Source: Actinomycetes bacterium (GTDB lineage: Bacteria > Actinomycetota > Thermoleophilia > Solirubrobacterales > Solirubrobacteraceae). From it: a DNA stretch of 19,216 nt. This document shows positions 6,142 through 13,554 of this stretch, in pieces; position 1 is the first letter of the stretch, and each line of letters opens with the position of its first letter. Under the pieces are notes generated by a model. It ran no database searches. It was not told the DNA's origin and was given only the letters and a program-made list of their open reading frames with translations. The stretch covers positions 1 to 19,216 of the forward strand of contig JAEYAL010000352.1 of NCBI GenBank assembly GCA_023404805.1, read 5' to 3'. A program made the translations under genes and the position numbers.

Positions 6142-8274
6142 ATGCCGGGTTCCCCCGCCCGCCAGCGCCCCGTCGCCCCCACCACCACCGCCGCCGCTTT
6201 CCTCGCCGCGCTCGCGCTGCTGCCGGCCGGTGCGCACGCGCACGGCACCAGCCACGGGAGCACCACCGCCAACGACCCGCTCCTGGCCGCCGCGCCGACC
6301 AAAGAGCACGCCGCCGAGCACGCCGCGATCGACACGCTGATCCAGAAGATCCGCCGGATGCCTGCCTCCGAGCGGCAGAAGCTGCGCCGCAAAGCCCTCG
6401 GCCAGTCCTCGAAGAAGGCCACGCGCCTGGCCGACCAGTCCGTCGGCCCGGCCAGCCAATACGGCCAGTGGGGCACGCCCTTCAAGGCCCCGACCTACGG
6501 CGTCCACGGCATGCTGCTGCCGACCGGCCGCATCCTGCTCATGAGCATGGGCCACGCGCACGCCGCGGGCCTGACCGGCTCAAACGTCGGCCAGGACGTC
6601 AACAACGACGGCACCGCATGGCTGTGGGATCCGGCGCTCGGAACCAGCCCCTCCGCGTTCAAGCAGCTCGATCCGCCCCCGATCTCGCTCGACGACCCGC
6701 AAAAGCGCCGCGGCTACAACAAGCTGCGCCCCGCGCCCGTGTACTGCTCCGGCCACGTGCAGCTCGCCGACGGCCGCGTCCTGATCGCTGGCGGCAACCT
6801 CGAAGCCGGCAACGGCGGGTTCGGCCTCAAGCTGCTCTACCTGTTCGACCCGTGGACCGAGACGTGGGTCCGCCAGCAAGACCTCGGCGTCGCCCGCTGG
6901 TACCCGACGCTCACGCGCCTCCCCAGCGGCCAGGTCGTCGTCCTCGCGGGCCGCGACGAGAAGGGCGTCAACCGCCCCGAGGTCGAGCTCTACCCGGCGC
7001 CGGGCCAGGCGATCCCCGGCATCGACACGAGCGCGCTGCCGCCCGCCAACACGAAGGCGCAGATCGTGAGCTCGCGCCCGCTGACGAGCTTCTACCCGCA
7101 CGCCTACGTCACGCGTAACGGCAAGCTCAACATCGTCGGCCCGACGCAGGCCGACCAGGGCATTGTCGACCCGTCGACCTGGACGTGGACGAACACGATC
7201 GGCTTCCGCCAGGGCGCCAACGGCTACGCCAGCTCGTTCCTGGAGCCCTCGACGACGGCCGGGCCGGAGCGGATCTTCGCGGTCGGCGGCCTCTCGACGA
7301 AGGGCCAGCTGCAGCCGCTCGTGTCGAGCATCCGCCCGGGCATCGATGCCCGCTGGACCGATCAGCCCGGCCTCAAGCTCTCGCGCCGCAACGCCCCTGC
7401 GGTGCTGCTGCCCGACGGCTCGGTCGTCGCGGTCGGCGGCAGCCAGAAGGAGCTGCGCGTCGTCGACCCGATGGCGGCGTGGCCCACCCGCCGCCAGCCC
7501 GAGCTCTGGGATCCGGCCACCAAGCAGTGGCGCCTCGGCCCCGCGCAGAAGCGCCCGCGCGGCTACCACTCCATCGCGATGCTGCTGCCTGACGGCCGCG
7601 TGCTGTCGACCGGCGACGACCTCCAGTCGACGGTGTTCGACGACAACCTCACCGACCCGTACGACACGACGATCGAGCTGTACTCGCCGCCGTACCTGTT
7701 CAAGGGTCCGCGGCCGGTCGTGACGAGCGCCCCCGCCCGTGCGCGCTACGGGACGGTGTTCTCGGTCCAGGTGCAGGGCGATGCGTCGGCGATCAGCCGC
7801 GTCACCGTCGTCGCGCCGGGCTCCAACACCCACGCGCTCGACATGAACCAGCGCCACCTGGACCTCGAGATCGTCAGCCGCAGCGGCAACACCGTGTCGG
7901 TGCTCGCGCCGCCGACCGCGGCCGCCGCGCCGCCCGGCGACTACATGCTGTTCGCGCTGTCGGCCGACGGTGTGCCGTCGGTCGCGAAGTTCGTGCAGGT
8001 GCTGCCCGTCGGGGCGCCCGGGCACACGGCGAGCGTCGGCCCGACGTGGCCCGGCACGGCCGGTCCGATCGAGCCGACGCCGACCCCGACGCCGACTCCC
8101 ACGCCGACGCCGACTCCCACGCCGACGCCCACGCCGACTCCCACGCCGACGCCGACGCCGACTCCCACGCCGACGCCGACGCCGACCACGACCCCCACGC
8201 CGACGCCGACGCCTCCGGTCGCGTCGAACCCGCGGCCGTGGTGGTGGCCGTGGTTCCTGCCGTGGGCCGGATAG
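6142..8274 (+). CDS. Secreted copper-radical oxidase (galactose/glyoxal-oxidase-like) with Thr-Pro linker and Trp-rich tail
   Basis: This 710-residue protein has a Sec signal peptide (hydrophobic residues about 16-29, then AHA) whose predicted mature end starts with His. A helical segment (KEHAAEHAAIDTLI) precedes a Kelch-type propeller (about 75-515) and a C-terminal early-set domain (DUF1929, about 518-622). Aligned with galactose oxidase, the Cys-Tyr cofactor pair is C202 (VYCSGH) and Y254 (ARWYPT). The axial Tyr and copper His are Y475-H476 (PRGYHS), and the second copper His is H564 (NTHALDMNQR). All are kept, so an active enzyme that oxidises an alcohol or aldehyde and releases hydrogen peroxide is expected; the substrate is unknown. 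Residues 645-692 are a Thr-Pro tract. The last 11 residues contain five Trp. GGGGG 4 nt upstream supports ATG 6142 over upstream GTGs. A paralogue follows. Confidence 0.9.
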   Translation: MPGSPARQRPVAPTTTAAAFLAALALLPAGAHAHGTSHGSTTANDPLLAAAPTKEHAAEHAAIDTLIQKIRRMPASERQKLRRKALGQSSKKATRLADQSVGPASQYGQWGTPFKAPTYGVHGMLLPTGRILLMSMGHAHAAGLTGSNVGQDVNNDGTAWLWDPALGTSPSAFKQLDPPPISLDDPQKRRGYNKLRPAPVYCSGHVQLADGRVLIAGGNLEAGNGGFGLKLLYLFDPWTETWVRQQDLGVARWYPTLTRLPSGQVVVLAGRDEKGVNRPEVELYPAPGQAIPGIDTSALPPANTKAQIVSSRPLTSFYPHAYVTRNGKLNIVGPTQADQGIVDPSTWTWTNTIGFRQGANGYASSFLEPSTTAGPERIFAVGGLSTKGQLQPLVSSIRPGIDARWTDQPGLKLSRRNAPAVLLPDGSVVAVGGSQKELRVVDPMAAWPTRRQPELWDPATKQWRLGPAQKRPRGYHSIAMLLPDGRVLSTGDDLQSTVFDDNLTDPYDTTIELYSPPYLFKGPRPVVTSAPARARYGTVFSVQVQGDASAISRVTVVAPGSNTHALDMNQRHLDLEIVSRSGNTVSVLAPPTAAAAPPGDYMLFALSADGVPSVAKFVQVLPVGAPGHTASVGPTWPGTAGPIEPTPTPTPTPTPTPTPTPTPTPTPTPTPTPTPTPTPTPTTTPTPTPTPPVASNPRPWWWPWFLPWAG
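8074..8217 (+). repeat. Simple-sequence tract encoding Thr-Pro repeats
   Basis: Forty-eight codons alternate almost perfectly between Thr (mostly ACG, some ACT/ACC) and Pro (CCG, CCC), making a degenerate 6-nt tandem repeat. In the protein it is an extended, protease-resistant spacer between the oxidase body and the Trp-rich tail. Every 6-nt step keeps the frame, so slippage would change linker length without breaking the gene. Confidence 0.85.
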
Positions 8275-8333
8275 CGCCAGGTCCGGTATGAACGGGCGCC
8301 GGATCGCAGGCGGGCACTGAGGTTCGACGCCGT

Positions 8334-8397
8334 GGGAGCCGATGCACAGGGAGACCGCTGCCCCGCCAACAACGGGGCGGAGCGGTCTTCGGCTCCC
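8334..8397 (+). terminator. Three-part nested hairpin between the two oxidase genes
   Basis: Outer arms GGGAGCCGA (8334-8342) and TCGGCTCCC (8389-8397), middle arms AGACCGCT (8352-8359) and AGCGGTCT (8381-8388), and inner arms GCCCC (8360-8364) and GGGGC (8374-8378) pair in register. The left side has a 9-nt bulge, while the right-hand outer and middle arms are continuous. It may terminate the first oxidase transcript. It ends only 23 nt before the second oxidase start, so a regulatory leader is also possible. No U-tract. Confidence 0.5.
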
Positions 8398-8420
8398 CTC
8401 TGCACTGCGATCATCCGGTC

Positions 8421-10646
8421 ATGACCGTCCACTCCGCGTCTCGTGCGCCCGTGCGGGCGATGCTCGTCGCGGGGCTCGTGGCGCTCGCGCTGCCAGCGCC
8501 GCAGGCGTCGGCGCACACCGGTGAGCGCGTCACCCAGGGCTTTGGCAAGCAGGCCTCGAGCGCCGCGAAAACGCGGTCGGCCAAGACCGACCCGGCTGCT
8601 GAGCACGCGGCCGAGCACGCCGACATCGCATCGGCGATCCGCCAGTTCGACCGTCTCCCGGCGTCGCGCAAGCGCGCGATCCGCAAGCGGCTGCTCGCCA
8701 AAGCCACGACGCAGGGCGCTGGCGCGGAGGCGAAGGCGCGACGCGCCGCCGCGAACGACCCGCCGTCGGTCGTCGGCAGCTGGAACCCCACGCCGTTCCC
8801 GGCCCCCGACTACGCCATCCACGCCGTGCTGCTCAGCGGCGGGCGCGTCCTGCTGTTCTCGATGGGCAGCGGCCACGCGGTCGGGCCGGGCTCGTCCGGC
8901 AACACCGGCCAGAACATCCAGAACGACGGCCAGGCCACCATCTGGGACCCGGTCCTCGGCACCAGCGCCGCCGCGTTCAAGGAGGTCGATCCGCCACCGA
9001 TCCCGCTCGACGACCCCCAGAACCGCCCGTCCTCGGCGGTCCCGCGCCCCGCGCCGCTGTTCTGCGCCGGGCAAGTCCAGCTCGCCGACGGCCGCGTGCT
9101 GATCGCGGGCGGCAACCTCGAGGCGACGAGCCCCGGCTACGGCCTGAAGATCCTGTTCCTGTTCGACCCGACGACCGAGTCATGGGTCCGCGAGCCCGAC
9201 ATGGTCCGCAATCGCTGGTACCCGACGCTGACGCGTATGCCCGATGGCCGCGTCGCGATCCTCGGCGGACAGGACGAGGCCGGCAAGAGCGTCGCGTCGT
9301 TTGAGCTCTACCCGAACGCGTCGACGGCCGTCGCAGGCATCACGGCAGGCGCCCCGCTCACGGGCATCGCGCCGAACGAGGTCGCGAGCCCAGCCCGCGA
9401 CAACGGCATGTACCCGCACGCGCTCGTGCTCCCGAGCGGACGCCTGGCCTCGTCGAGCTGGGGCGCCGGGCCGATGAGCCTGTTTGAGCCGTCGACGGGC
9501 CGCTGGGTCACGCGCAACACGCAGCAGCTCGCCCTCAACGGCTCCTACCCGACGGCGTTCCCGCGCCCAGGCGACCAGAACGGCACGACCGAGCTCATCC
9601 AGGCCGGCGGCCTGATCCCGGCTGAGGGGCCGTTCGCGCCGTTCCTGCCGCCGACGCTGAGCAAGAACGTCTACGCGATCAAGCCCGAGCAGGAGAAGAC
9701 GTGGCGGCCGCAGCCGCAGCTGAGCGTCGCGCGGCGCAACGCCACCTCGGTCCTGCTGCCGGACGGCTCGGCGGTGGTCGTGGGCGGCGGACCGGTCGAC
9801 CTGCGCTTCTCTGGCACGCCGCCCGCGAACCTGCCGCAGAAGAACATCGAGCTGTGGGATCCCGCGACCGGCAACTGGACCCTCGGCCCTGCCCAGAAGA
9901 TCCCGCGCGGCTACCACTCGATCGCGCTGCTGCTCGCCGACGGCCGGGTGCTCTCGGCCGGCGACGACTACATCGCGAGCCTGCTCGACGACAACCGCTC
10001 CGACAACTTCGACTCGCTCTTTGAGATCTACCAGCCGCCGTATCTCTTCAAGGGGCCGCGGCCGCAGATCGACGCCGCTCCGGCTGCCGCGGGCTACGGC
10101 GAGACGCTCGAGGTCCGGGCGACCGCCGAGCGCCCGATCACCCGCGCGACGCTCGTCGCACCAGGGTCGGTGACGCACGCGATCGACATGAACCAGCGCG
10201 TCCTCGAGCTGCCGCTCTCGCACACGGATGCCGACCTGTACTCGGTGTCCGGGCCGACGACCTCGGCCGCCGCGCCGCCCGGCGATTACATGCTGTTCCT
10301 GCTCAACGACCTCGGCGTGCCGTCGATCGCGTCGTGGGTGCGGATCCGCCCCGATTTCCCTGGCCAGGGCGACCCGGTCCTCACGCGCCTGCCCGACGAG
10401 CCCCTGCCGACGACGCCGTCACCCGTCCCGACGTCGCCGCCGGTCGACCGAGCAGCAGTCGAGGCCGACCTGAAGCGCTTCTTCAAGGACACGAGCGCTG
10501 CAGCGCTCGCGGGCGCCCGGCGGCTGGCGCGCCTGTGCCCCGTGCCGAAGAAGGCGGCGCGTACGGCGAGGGCGCGCGCCACCCAGGCGAAGCGGCTTGA
10601 GGCCTGCCGGGCCAAGGCGATGAGGTCGCAGCAGCGCACGCCGTGA
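8421..10646 (+). CDS. Secreted copper-radical oxidase, paralogue of the preceding gene, with basic C-terminal tail
   Basis: This 741-residue protein is collinear with the gene before it. The signal peptide ends ASA, and the predicted mature protein again starts with His (HTGERV). The AAEHAAEHADI helix is conserved. The propeller carries C215 (LFCAGQ), Y267 (RNRWYPT) and Y498-H499 (PRGYHS). H586 (VTHAIDMNQR) lies in the early-set domain beginning near 541. All copper and radical positions are present. After a Pro-rich linker (about 650-672) comes a different C-terminus: a Lys/Arg/Ala-rich tail with two Cys (LCPVPKK and LEACRAK), possibly wall- or nucleic-acid-binding or disulfide-linked. ATG 8421 has no clear ribosome site, and the upstream nested hairpin is very close. 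Substrate unknown. The pair looks like a tandem duplication that diverged mainly in the tails. Confidence 0.9.
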   Translation: MTVHSASRAPVRAMLVAGLVALALPAPQASAHTGERVTQGFGKQASSAAKTRSAKTDPAAEHAAEHADIASAIRQFDRLPASRKRAIRKRLLAKATTQGAGAEAKARRAAANDPPSVVGSWNPTPFPAPDYAIHAVLLSGGRVLLFSMGSGHAVGPGSSGNTGQNIQNDGQATIWDPVLGTSAAAFKEVDPPPIPLDDPQNRPSSAVPRPAPLFCAGQVQLADGRVLIAGGNLEATSPGYGLKILFLFDPTTESWVREPDMVRNRWYPTLTRMPDGRVAILGGQDEAGKSVASFELYPNASTAVAGITAGAPLTGIAPNEVASPARDNGMYPHALVLPSGRLASSSWGAGPMSLFEPSTGRWVTRNTQQLALNGSYPTAFPRPGDQNGTTELIQAGGLIPAEGPFAPFLPPTLSKNVYAIKPEQEKTWRPQPQLSVARRNATSVLLPDGSAVVVGGGPVDLRFSGTPPANLPQKNIELWDPATGNWTLGPAQKIPRGYHSIALLLADGRVLSAGDDYIASLLDDNRSDNFDSLFEIYQPPYLFKGPRPQIDAAPAAAGYGETLEVRATAERPITRATLVAPGSVTHAIDMNQRVLELPLSHTDADLYSVSGPTTSAAAPPGDYMLFLLNDLGVPSIASWVRIRPDFPGQGDPVLTRLPDEPLPTTPSPVPTSPPVDRAAVEADLKRFFKDTSAAALAGARRLARLCPVPKKAARTARARATQAKRLEACRAKAMRSQQRTP

Positions 10647-10651
10647 GCGCC

Positions 10652-10669
10652 GCGCCGGTGCGCCGGCGC
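10652..10669 (+). terminator. Terminator-like hairpin after the second oxidase
   Basis: GCGCCGG (10652-10658) and CCGGCGC (10663-10669) form a 7-bp stem with a 4-nt loop, 5 nt after the TGA stop (10644-10646). It has no U-tract. Confidence 0.5.
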
Positions 10670-10696
10670 CTGGCCTCAGCCCCCGGACTGCGAAGC

Positions 10697-10736
10697 GGTC
10701 AACTGCGCCCATTTGCCACGGGCGCTACTGGTCAAC
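10697..10736. promoter_or_regulatory. Direct repeats GGTCAAC flanking a small hairpin
   Basis: GGTCAAC occurs at 10697-10703 and 10730-10736, 33 nt apart, about three helical turns. Between them GCGCCC (10705-10710) and GGGCGC (10720-10725) can pair. It lies upstream of the DUF4394 gene and could be an operator. The evidence is symmetry and spacing only. Confidence 0.25.
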
Positions 10737-10835
10737 CGCAACCGCAGCGCCGGCCAGCGCGTTGAGGTGGGTGTACCCAGCACGCGGCTCGTCGCCCGCC
10801 CCCGCGGGCGTCGGCTCCGCCGCGTGCGCCGCTCT

Positions 10836-10840
10836 GGAGG
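10836..10840 (+). promoter_or_regulatory. Strong ribosome binding site of the DUF4394 gene
   Basis: GGAGG lies 6 nt before ATG 10847 and fixes that start. It is half of the 13-nt palindrome TGGAGGTCCTCCA (10835-10847), which also includes the first base of the start codon. Confidence 0.75.
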
Positions 10841-10846
10841 TCCTCC

Positions 10847-12094
10847 ATGTCCACGTCCACGACCCCGCGCCGGCGGCTCGTCGCCGCCTCGCTCTTCCCG
10901 CTTGCCGTCCTTGGCGCCGCTCCGGCGGGCGCCTCGGCCGCGACGGCCTTCTACGGCGTCACGTCCGACAGCCGCCTCGTCGAGTTCCAGTCCGACAACA
11001 CCACGCAGGTGCCGTCCAAGGCGCTGCGCGGGCTCGCCGCCGACGAGAAGGTGGTCGGCCTCGACGTGCGCCCCGCCGACTGGCGGCTCTACGCGCTCAC
11101 CAGCAAGAGCCGGCTCGTCGTGGTCAATCCGCGTAACGGCGCCGTGCAGTACATCGGCAAGGACCCGCTCGCACCCGCGCTCACCGGTGACCGCGCCGCG
11201 TTCGACTTCAACCCGACCGTCGACGCGATCCGGGTCGAGACCAACGCGGGGCAGAACCTGCGCGTCGACCCGGACACCGGCCAGCTCGTGCGCCGCACCG
11301 TGGTGCCGCCCACCACCCCGGACCCGACCACGCCGACGACACCGGCGTCCACGACGCCGACTGAGCCCGGCCAGCCGGACGGCACCCTCAAGTACGCCGC
11401 TGGCGATGCGGGCGCCAGCACGACGCCGAAGGTGACGGCCGCGGCCTACTCGAACTCGTTCCCGGTCGGGACGTCCACCGAGCTGTTCGTCCTCGACTCG
11501 GCCAGGAACGCGCTGGCCAAGCAGGACCCGCCGAACGACGGCACGCTCAAGACCGTCGGCGGGCTCGGCACGACGGGCGAGCCCATCGCGTTCGACATCG
11601 CCGAGAACAACCTGGGCTACGCCGCGATCCAGCGGAGCTCGGGGAGCAGCGAGATCGGGCTCTTCCGCGTGAACCTCTCGAGCGGTGCGGCGACTCCGGC
11701 GGGCGCGTCGTACATCGTCGGCTCCTCACAGCCGCTGGTGGCGCTGGCCGCCGCAGGCGAGATCAGCGACGACACGAGCGACCCGAAGCTCTCGGTGTCG
11801 TCCTCGTCGACGCAGCTGCGTTCGCGGCTGCTCGCGGGGGGCCTGCAGCTGACGGTCAACGCGAGCGAGGCGGTCACCGGTGAGGCGCGGGTGAAGTACG
11901 CCAACCGGACCATCGGCACGGCCGACGTCGAGATCACCGGCGGCGCCGGGTTCGACCGTGTCGTCGTCCCGCTCAACACCACGGTGCGGAACGCGCTGCG
12001 CGCCGGGAAGAGCGTCCGGCTCGACCTGCGCGTCGAGGTGGCCGACGGCGCCGGCAACCGCGCCGACCTGTCGCGGCCGATCCGCAGCCGCTAA
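10847..12094 (+). CDS. Secreted DUF4394 beta-propeller protein with C-terminal Ig-like region
   Basis: This 415-residue protein has an Arg-rich n-region (TPRRRLVAAS), a hydrophobic core and an ASA cleavage site near residue 32. The mature protein shows the DUF4394 pattern: FYGVTSDSRLVEFQSDN, LRGLAADEKVVGLDVRPADWRLYAL split over two strands, FDFNPTVDAIRVETNAGQNLRVDPDTG, then YAAGDA, AAAYSNSF and QDPPNDGTLKTVGGLG. A Pro/Thr linker (residues 154-177) interrupts this domain between NLRVDPDTG and YAAGD. Residues about 310-415 look like an Ig-like sandwich (LQLTVNASEAVTGEARV, VEVADGAGNRADL). DUF4394 proteins are extracellular and of unknown biochemical role. ATG 10847 has a strong GGAGG. It lies downstream of the oxidases but behind a hairpin, so probably has its own promoter. 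It converges on the haloperoxidase-like gene. Confidence 0.88.
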   Translation: MSTSTTPRRRLVAASLFPLAVLGAAPAGASAATAFYGVTSDSRLVEFQSDNTTQVPSKALRGLAADEKVVGLDVRPADWRLYALTSKSRLVVVNPRNGAVQYIGKDPLAPALTGDRAAFDFNPTVDAIRVETNAGQNLRVDPDTGQLVRRTVVPPTTPDPTTPTTPASTTPTEPGQPDGTLKYAAGDAGASTTPKVTAAAYSNSFPVGTSTELFVLDSARNALAKQDPPNDGTLKTVGGLGTTGEPIAFDIAENNLGYAAIQRSSGSSEIGLFRVNLSSGAATPAGASYIVGSSQPLVALAAAGEISDDTSDPKLSVSSSSTQLRSRLLAGGLQLTVNASEAVTGEARVKYANRTIGTADVEITGGAGFDRVVVPLNTTVRNALRAGKSVRLDLRVEVADGAGNRADLSRPIRSR

Positions 12095-12101
12095 GCGCAG
12101 C

Positions 12102-12137
12102 CGTGCCGCGCCGCCCTGTCCCAGGCCGCGCGGCACG
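12102..12137. terminator. Bidirectional terminator between convergent genes
   Basis: CGTGCCGCGC (12102-12111) and GCGCGGCACG (12128-12137) form a perfect 10-bp stem with a 16-nt loop. It sits in the 59-nt gap between the DUF4394 stop (12094) and the haloperoxidase-like stop (12154), so it can serve both transcripts. Confidence 0.65.
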
Positions 12138-12153
12138 CTCCTTCGCATGCGAG

Positions 12154-13554
12154 CTACTTGAGCTCGCCCGCCGCGCGCAAGGCGGCGCGGGCGATCTTGT
12201 AGCCGTACTTGCGGCTGATGTTGTCGGTGCTGCGCAGGTGGATGCCCGACCAGACGCGCGCGTTGACGTTGTCGTCGGTGATCTCGCCCCACGTGGTGTA
12301 CGCGGTGAACACCCCCGGGAAGACCGTGCTCTGGGCGCGGACCGGCTTGGCCGGCGTCTTGCCGAAGAACGTCTGCAGCGCGACCTCGGCAGCGGCGGCG
12401 TAGCCGACGTGGCCCGACGGGTACTCCGGGTGCGCCGGCGTCGTGATCAGCGGGGTCCAGCCCTTGACGAACGGCGTGTTCGGGTTGCCGTCGTCGGTGG
12501 TCAGCGCGGTGACGGGGCGCCAGCGCAGGTAGCGGTACTTCGACGCGTAGACGGCGATCTGCGCGTCGCCAGTGACCTCGTGGAACACCTTCACGATGTG
12601 CGCGAGCTCGCGCGGGCTGCGCGTGTCGCGGGTGAGGACGTCGCGCAGGATGCTCACGTAGCCGGCGACCGACGTCTGCGACCAGAAGCGCGCGATCTGC
12701 GTGCGCTCGGGGCCGCGGAGCGCGGAGTTGAGGCTGCCGAGGCTGGCGATCTCGTTGAGGTCGGCGATGACCTCCGGCGAGTCGATGGCCGGCGGCTCCG
12801 GGGCGATGAACTTGCCGGCGACGTTCTTCACGAGGAACGGCTGCGCCGCGCCCTGGCCGGCCTGCACCGGCAGCGTGCCCGGCGACGTCAGGCGCCACAC
12901 GCCGTTCGTCGGCGCCGGGATGTTGAACGGGCGGTTGATCGTCGGGAGGTCGAGACCGTCGCCCAGGCGCTTGGTCGTCCAGGAGGCCGCCGCGGCTTCG
13001 CCCGCGTTGCGGGGGCCGTTGAGCTTCGTGCCCTCGGGCAGCGAGTTGATCGTGGCGTCGAGCTGCTGGTCGACGAGCGCCTTGGCGCGCGGCGTCAGCG
13101 AGACGAGCGTGTCGTGGATCGCAAACGCGATCGCGGCCTGGCGGGCGAGCGCGAGGGTGCCGTTGCCGGGCTTGGGCTGCTCGACGTTCGCCGCCGCTTC
13201 CTCAGCAGCGCCGAAGGCGAGAGCGAAGGTGCGCGTGGCGACGATTTGCGTCTGGCCGGTGAGGCCCCAGTTCTCCTTCTTGACCGCTTCCCAGGTGGTG
13301 TCGTACCAGCCGAGCAGCGTCTCGATGCCGGTCGGCGTCGGCCGCGGCACGGTCGCGTTCGACAGCACCGGCGCGGGCGTCGCCGTCTTCGCCTTGGTGG
13401 TCTTCGGCTTCGCGGCCGAGGCCGCTGCGGCGCCAACGGGCAATGCCGCGGCAGCCGCGATCGCGGCAGCGGTCACGAAGAGCGGCCGGGCGTACCGGGA
13501 GCGGCGGCGCTCCCCGGTCGGCGGAGCGGGACTGAGAACAGGGTGGGGGTTCAT
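12154..13554 (-). CDS. Secreted vanadium-dependent haloperoxidase-like protein (PAP2 superfamily)
   Basis: This 466-residue protein has a basic n-region (GERRRSRYARP) and an Ala-rich export signal ending near residue 48, then a helical domain. The vanadate or phosphate pocket is complete: K339-x6-R346-P (KYRYLRWRP), P379-S380-G381-H382, and R433-x5-H439 (RVWSGIH). These match Lys353, Arg360, Ser402-Gly403-His404, Arg490 and His496 of fungal chloroperoxidase in order and spacing. Position H375 corresponds to chloroperoxidase Phe397, where bromoperoxidases carry His. The family oxidises halides with hydrogen peroxide, but acid-phosphatase activity shares the same pocket, so function needs assay. 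ATG 13554 is preceded by GTGGGG. The gene converges on the DUF4394 gene, and its short promoter region abuts the vapC terminator hairpin. It is a plausible consumer of peroxide made by the nearby oxidases. Confidence 0.88.
   Translation of the reverse strand: MNPHPVLSPAPPTGERRRSRYARPLFVTAAAIAAAAALPVGAAAASAAKPKTTKAKTATPAPVLSNATVPRPTPTGIETLLGWYDTTWEAVKKENWGLTGQTQIVATRTFALAFGAAEEAAANVEQPKPGNGTLALARQAAIAFAIHDTLVSLTPRAKALVDQQLDATINSLPEGTKLNGPRNAGEAAAASWTTKRLGDGLDLPTINRPFNIPAPTNGVWRLTSPGTLPVQAGQGAAQPFLVKNVAGKFIAPEPPAIDSPEVIADLNEIASLGSLNSALRGPERTQIARFWSQTSVAGYVSILRDVLTRDTRSPRELAHIVKVFHEVTGDAQIAVYASKYRYLRWRPVTALTTDDGNPNTPFVKGWTPLITTPAHPEYPSGHVGYAAAAEVALQTFFGKTPAKPVRAQSTVFPGVFTAYTTWGEITDDNVNARVWSGIHLRSTDNISRKYGYKIARAALRAAGELK

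Noticed and set aside
4794..6485. 563-codon minus-strand frame over nth
   Set aside because: It is antisense to nth, whose catalytic and cluster residues are all in place, and has no family features.
8074..8217. Repeats resembling a CRISPR or minisatellite
   Set aside because: The repeats are contiguous 6-nt Thr-Pro codon pairs in frame with the oxidase and have no spacers.
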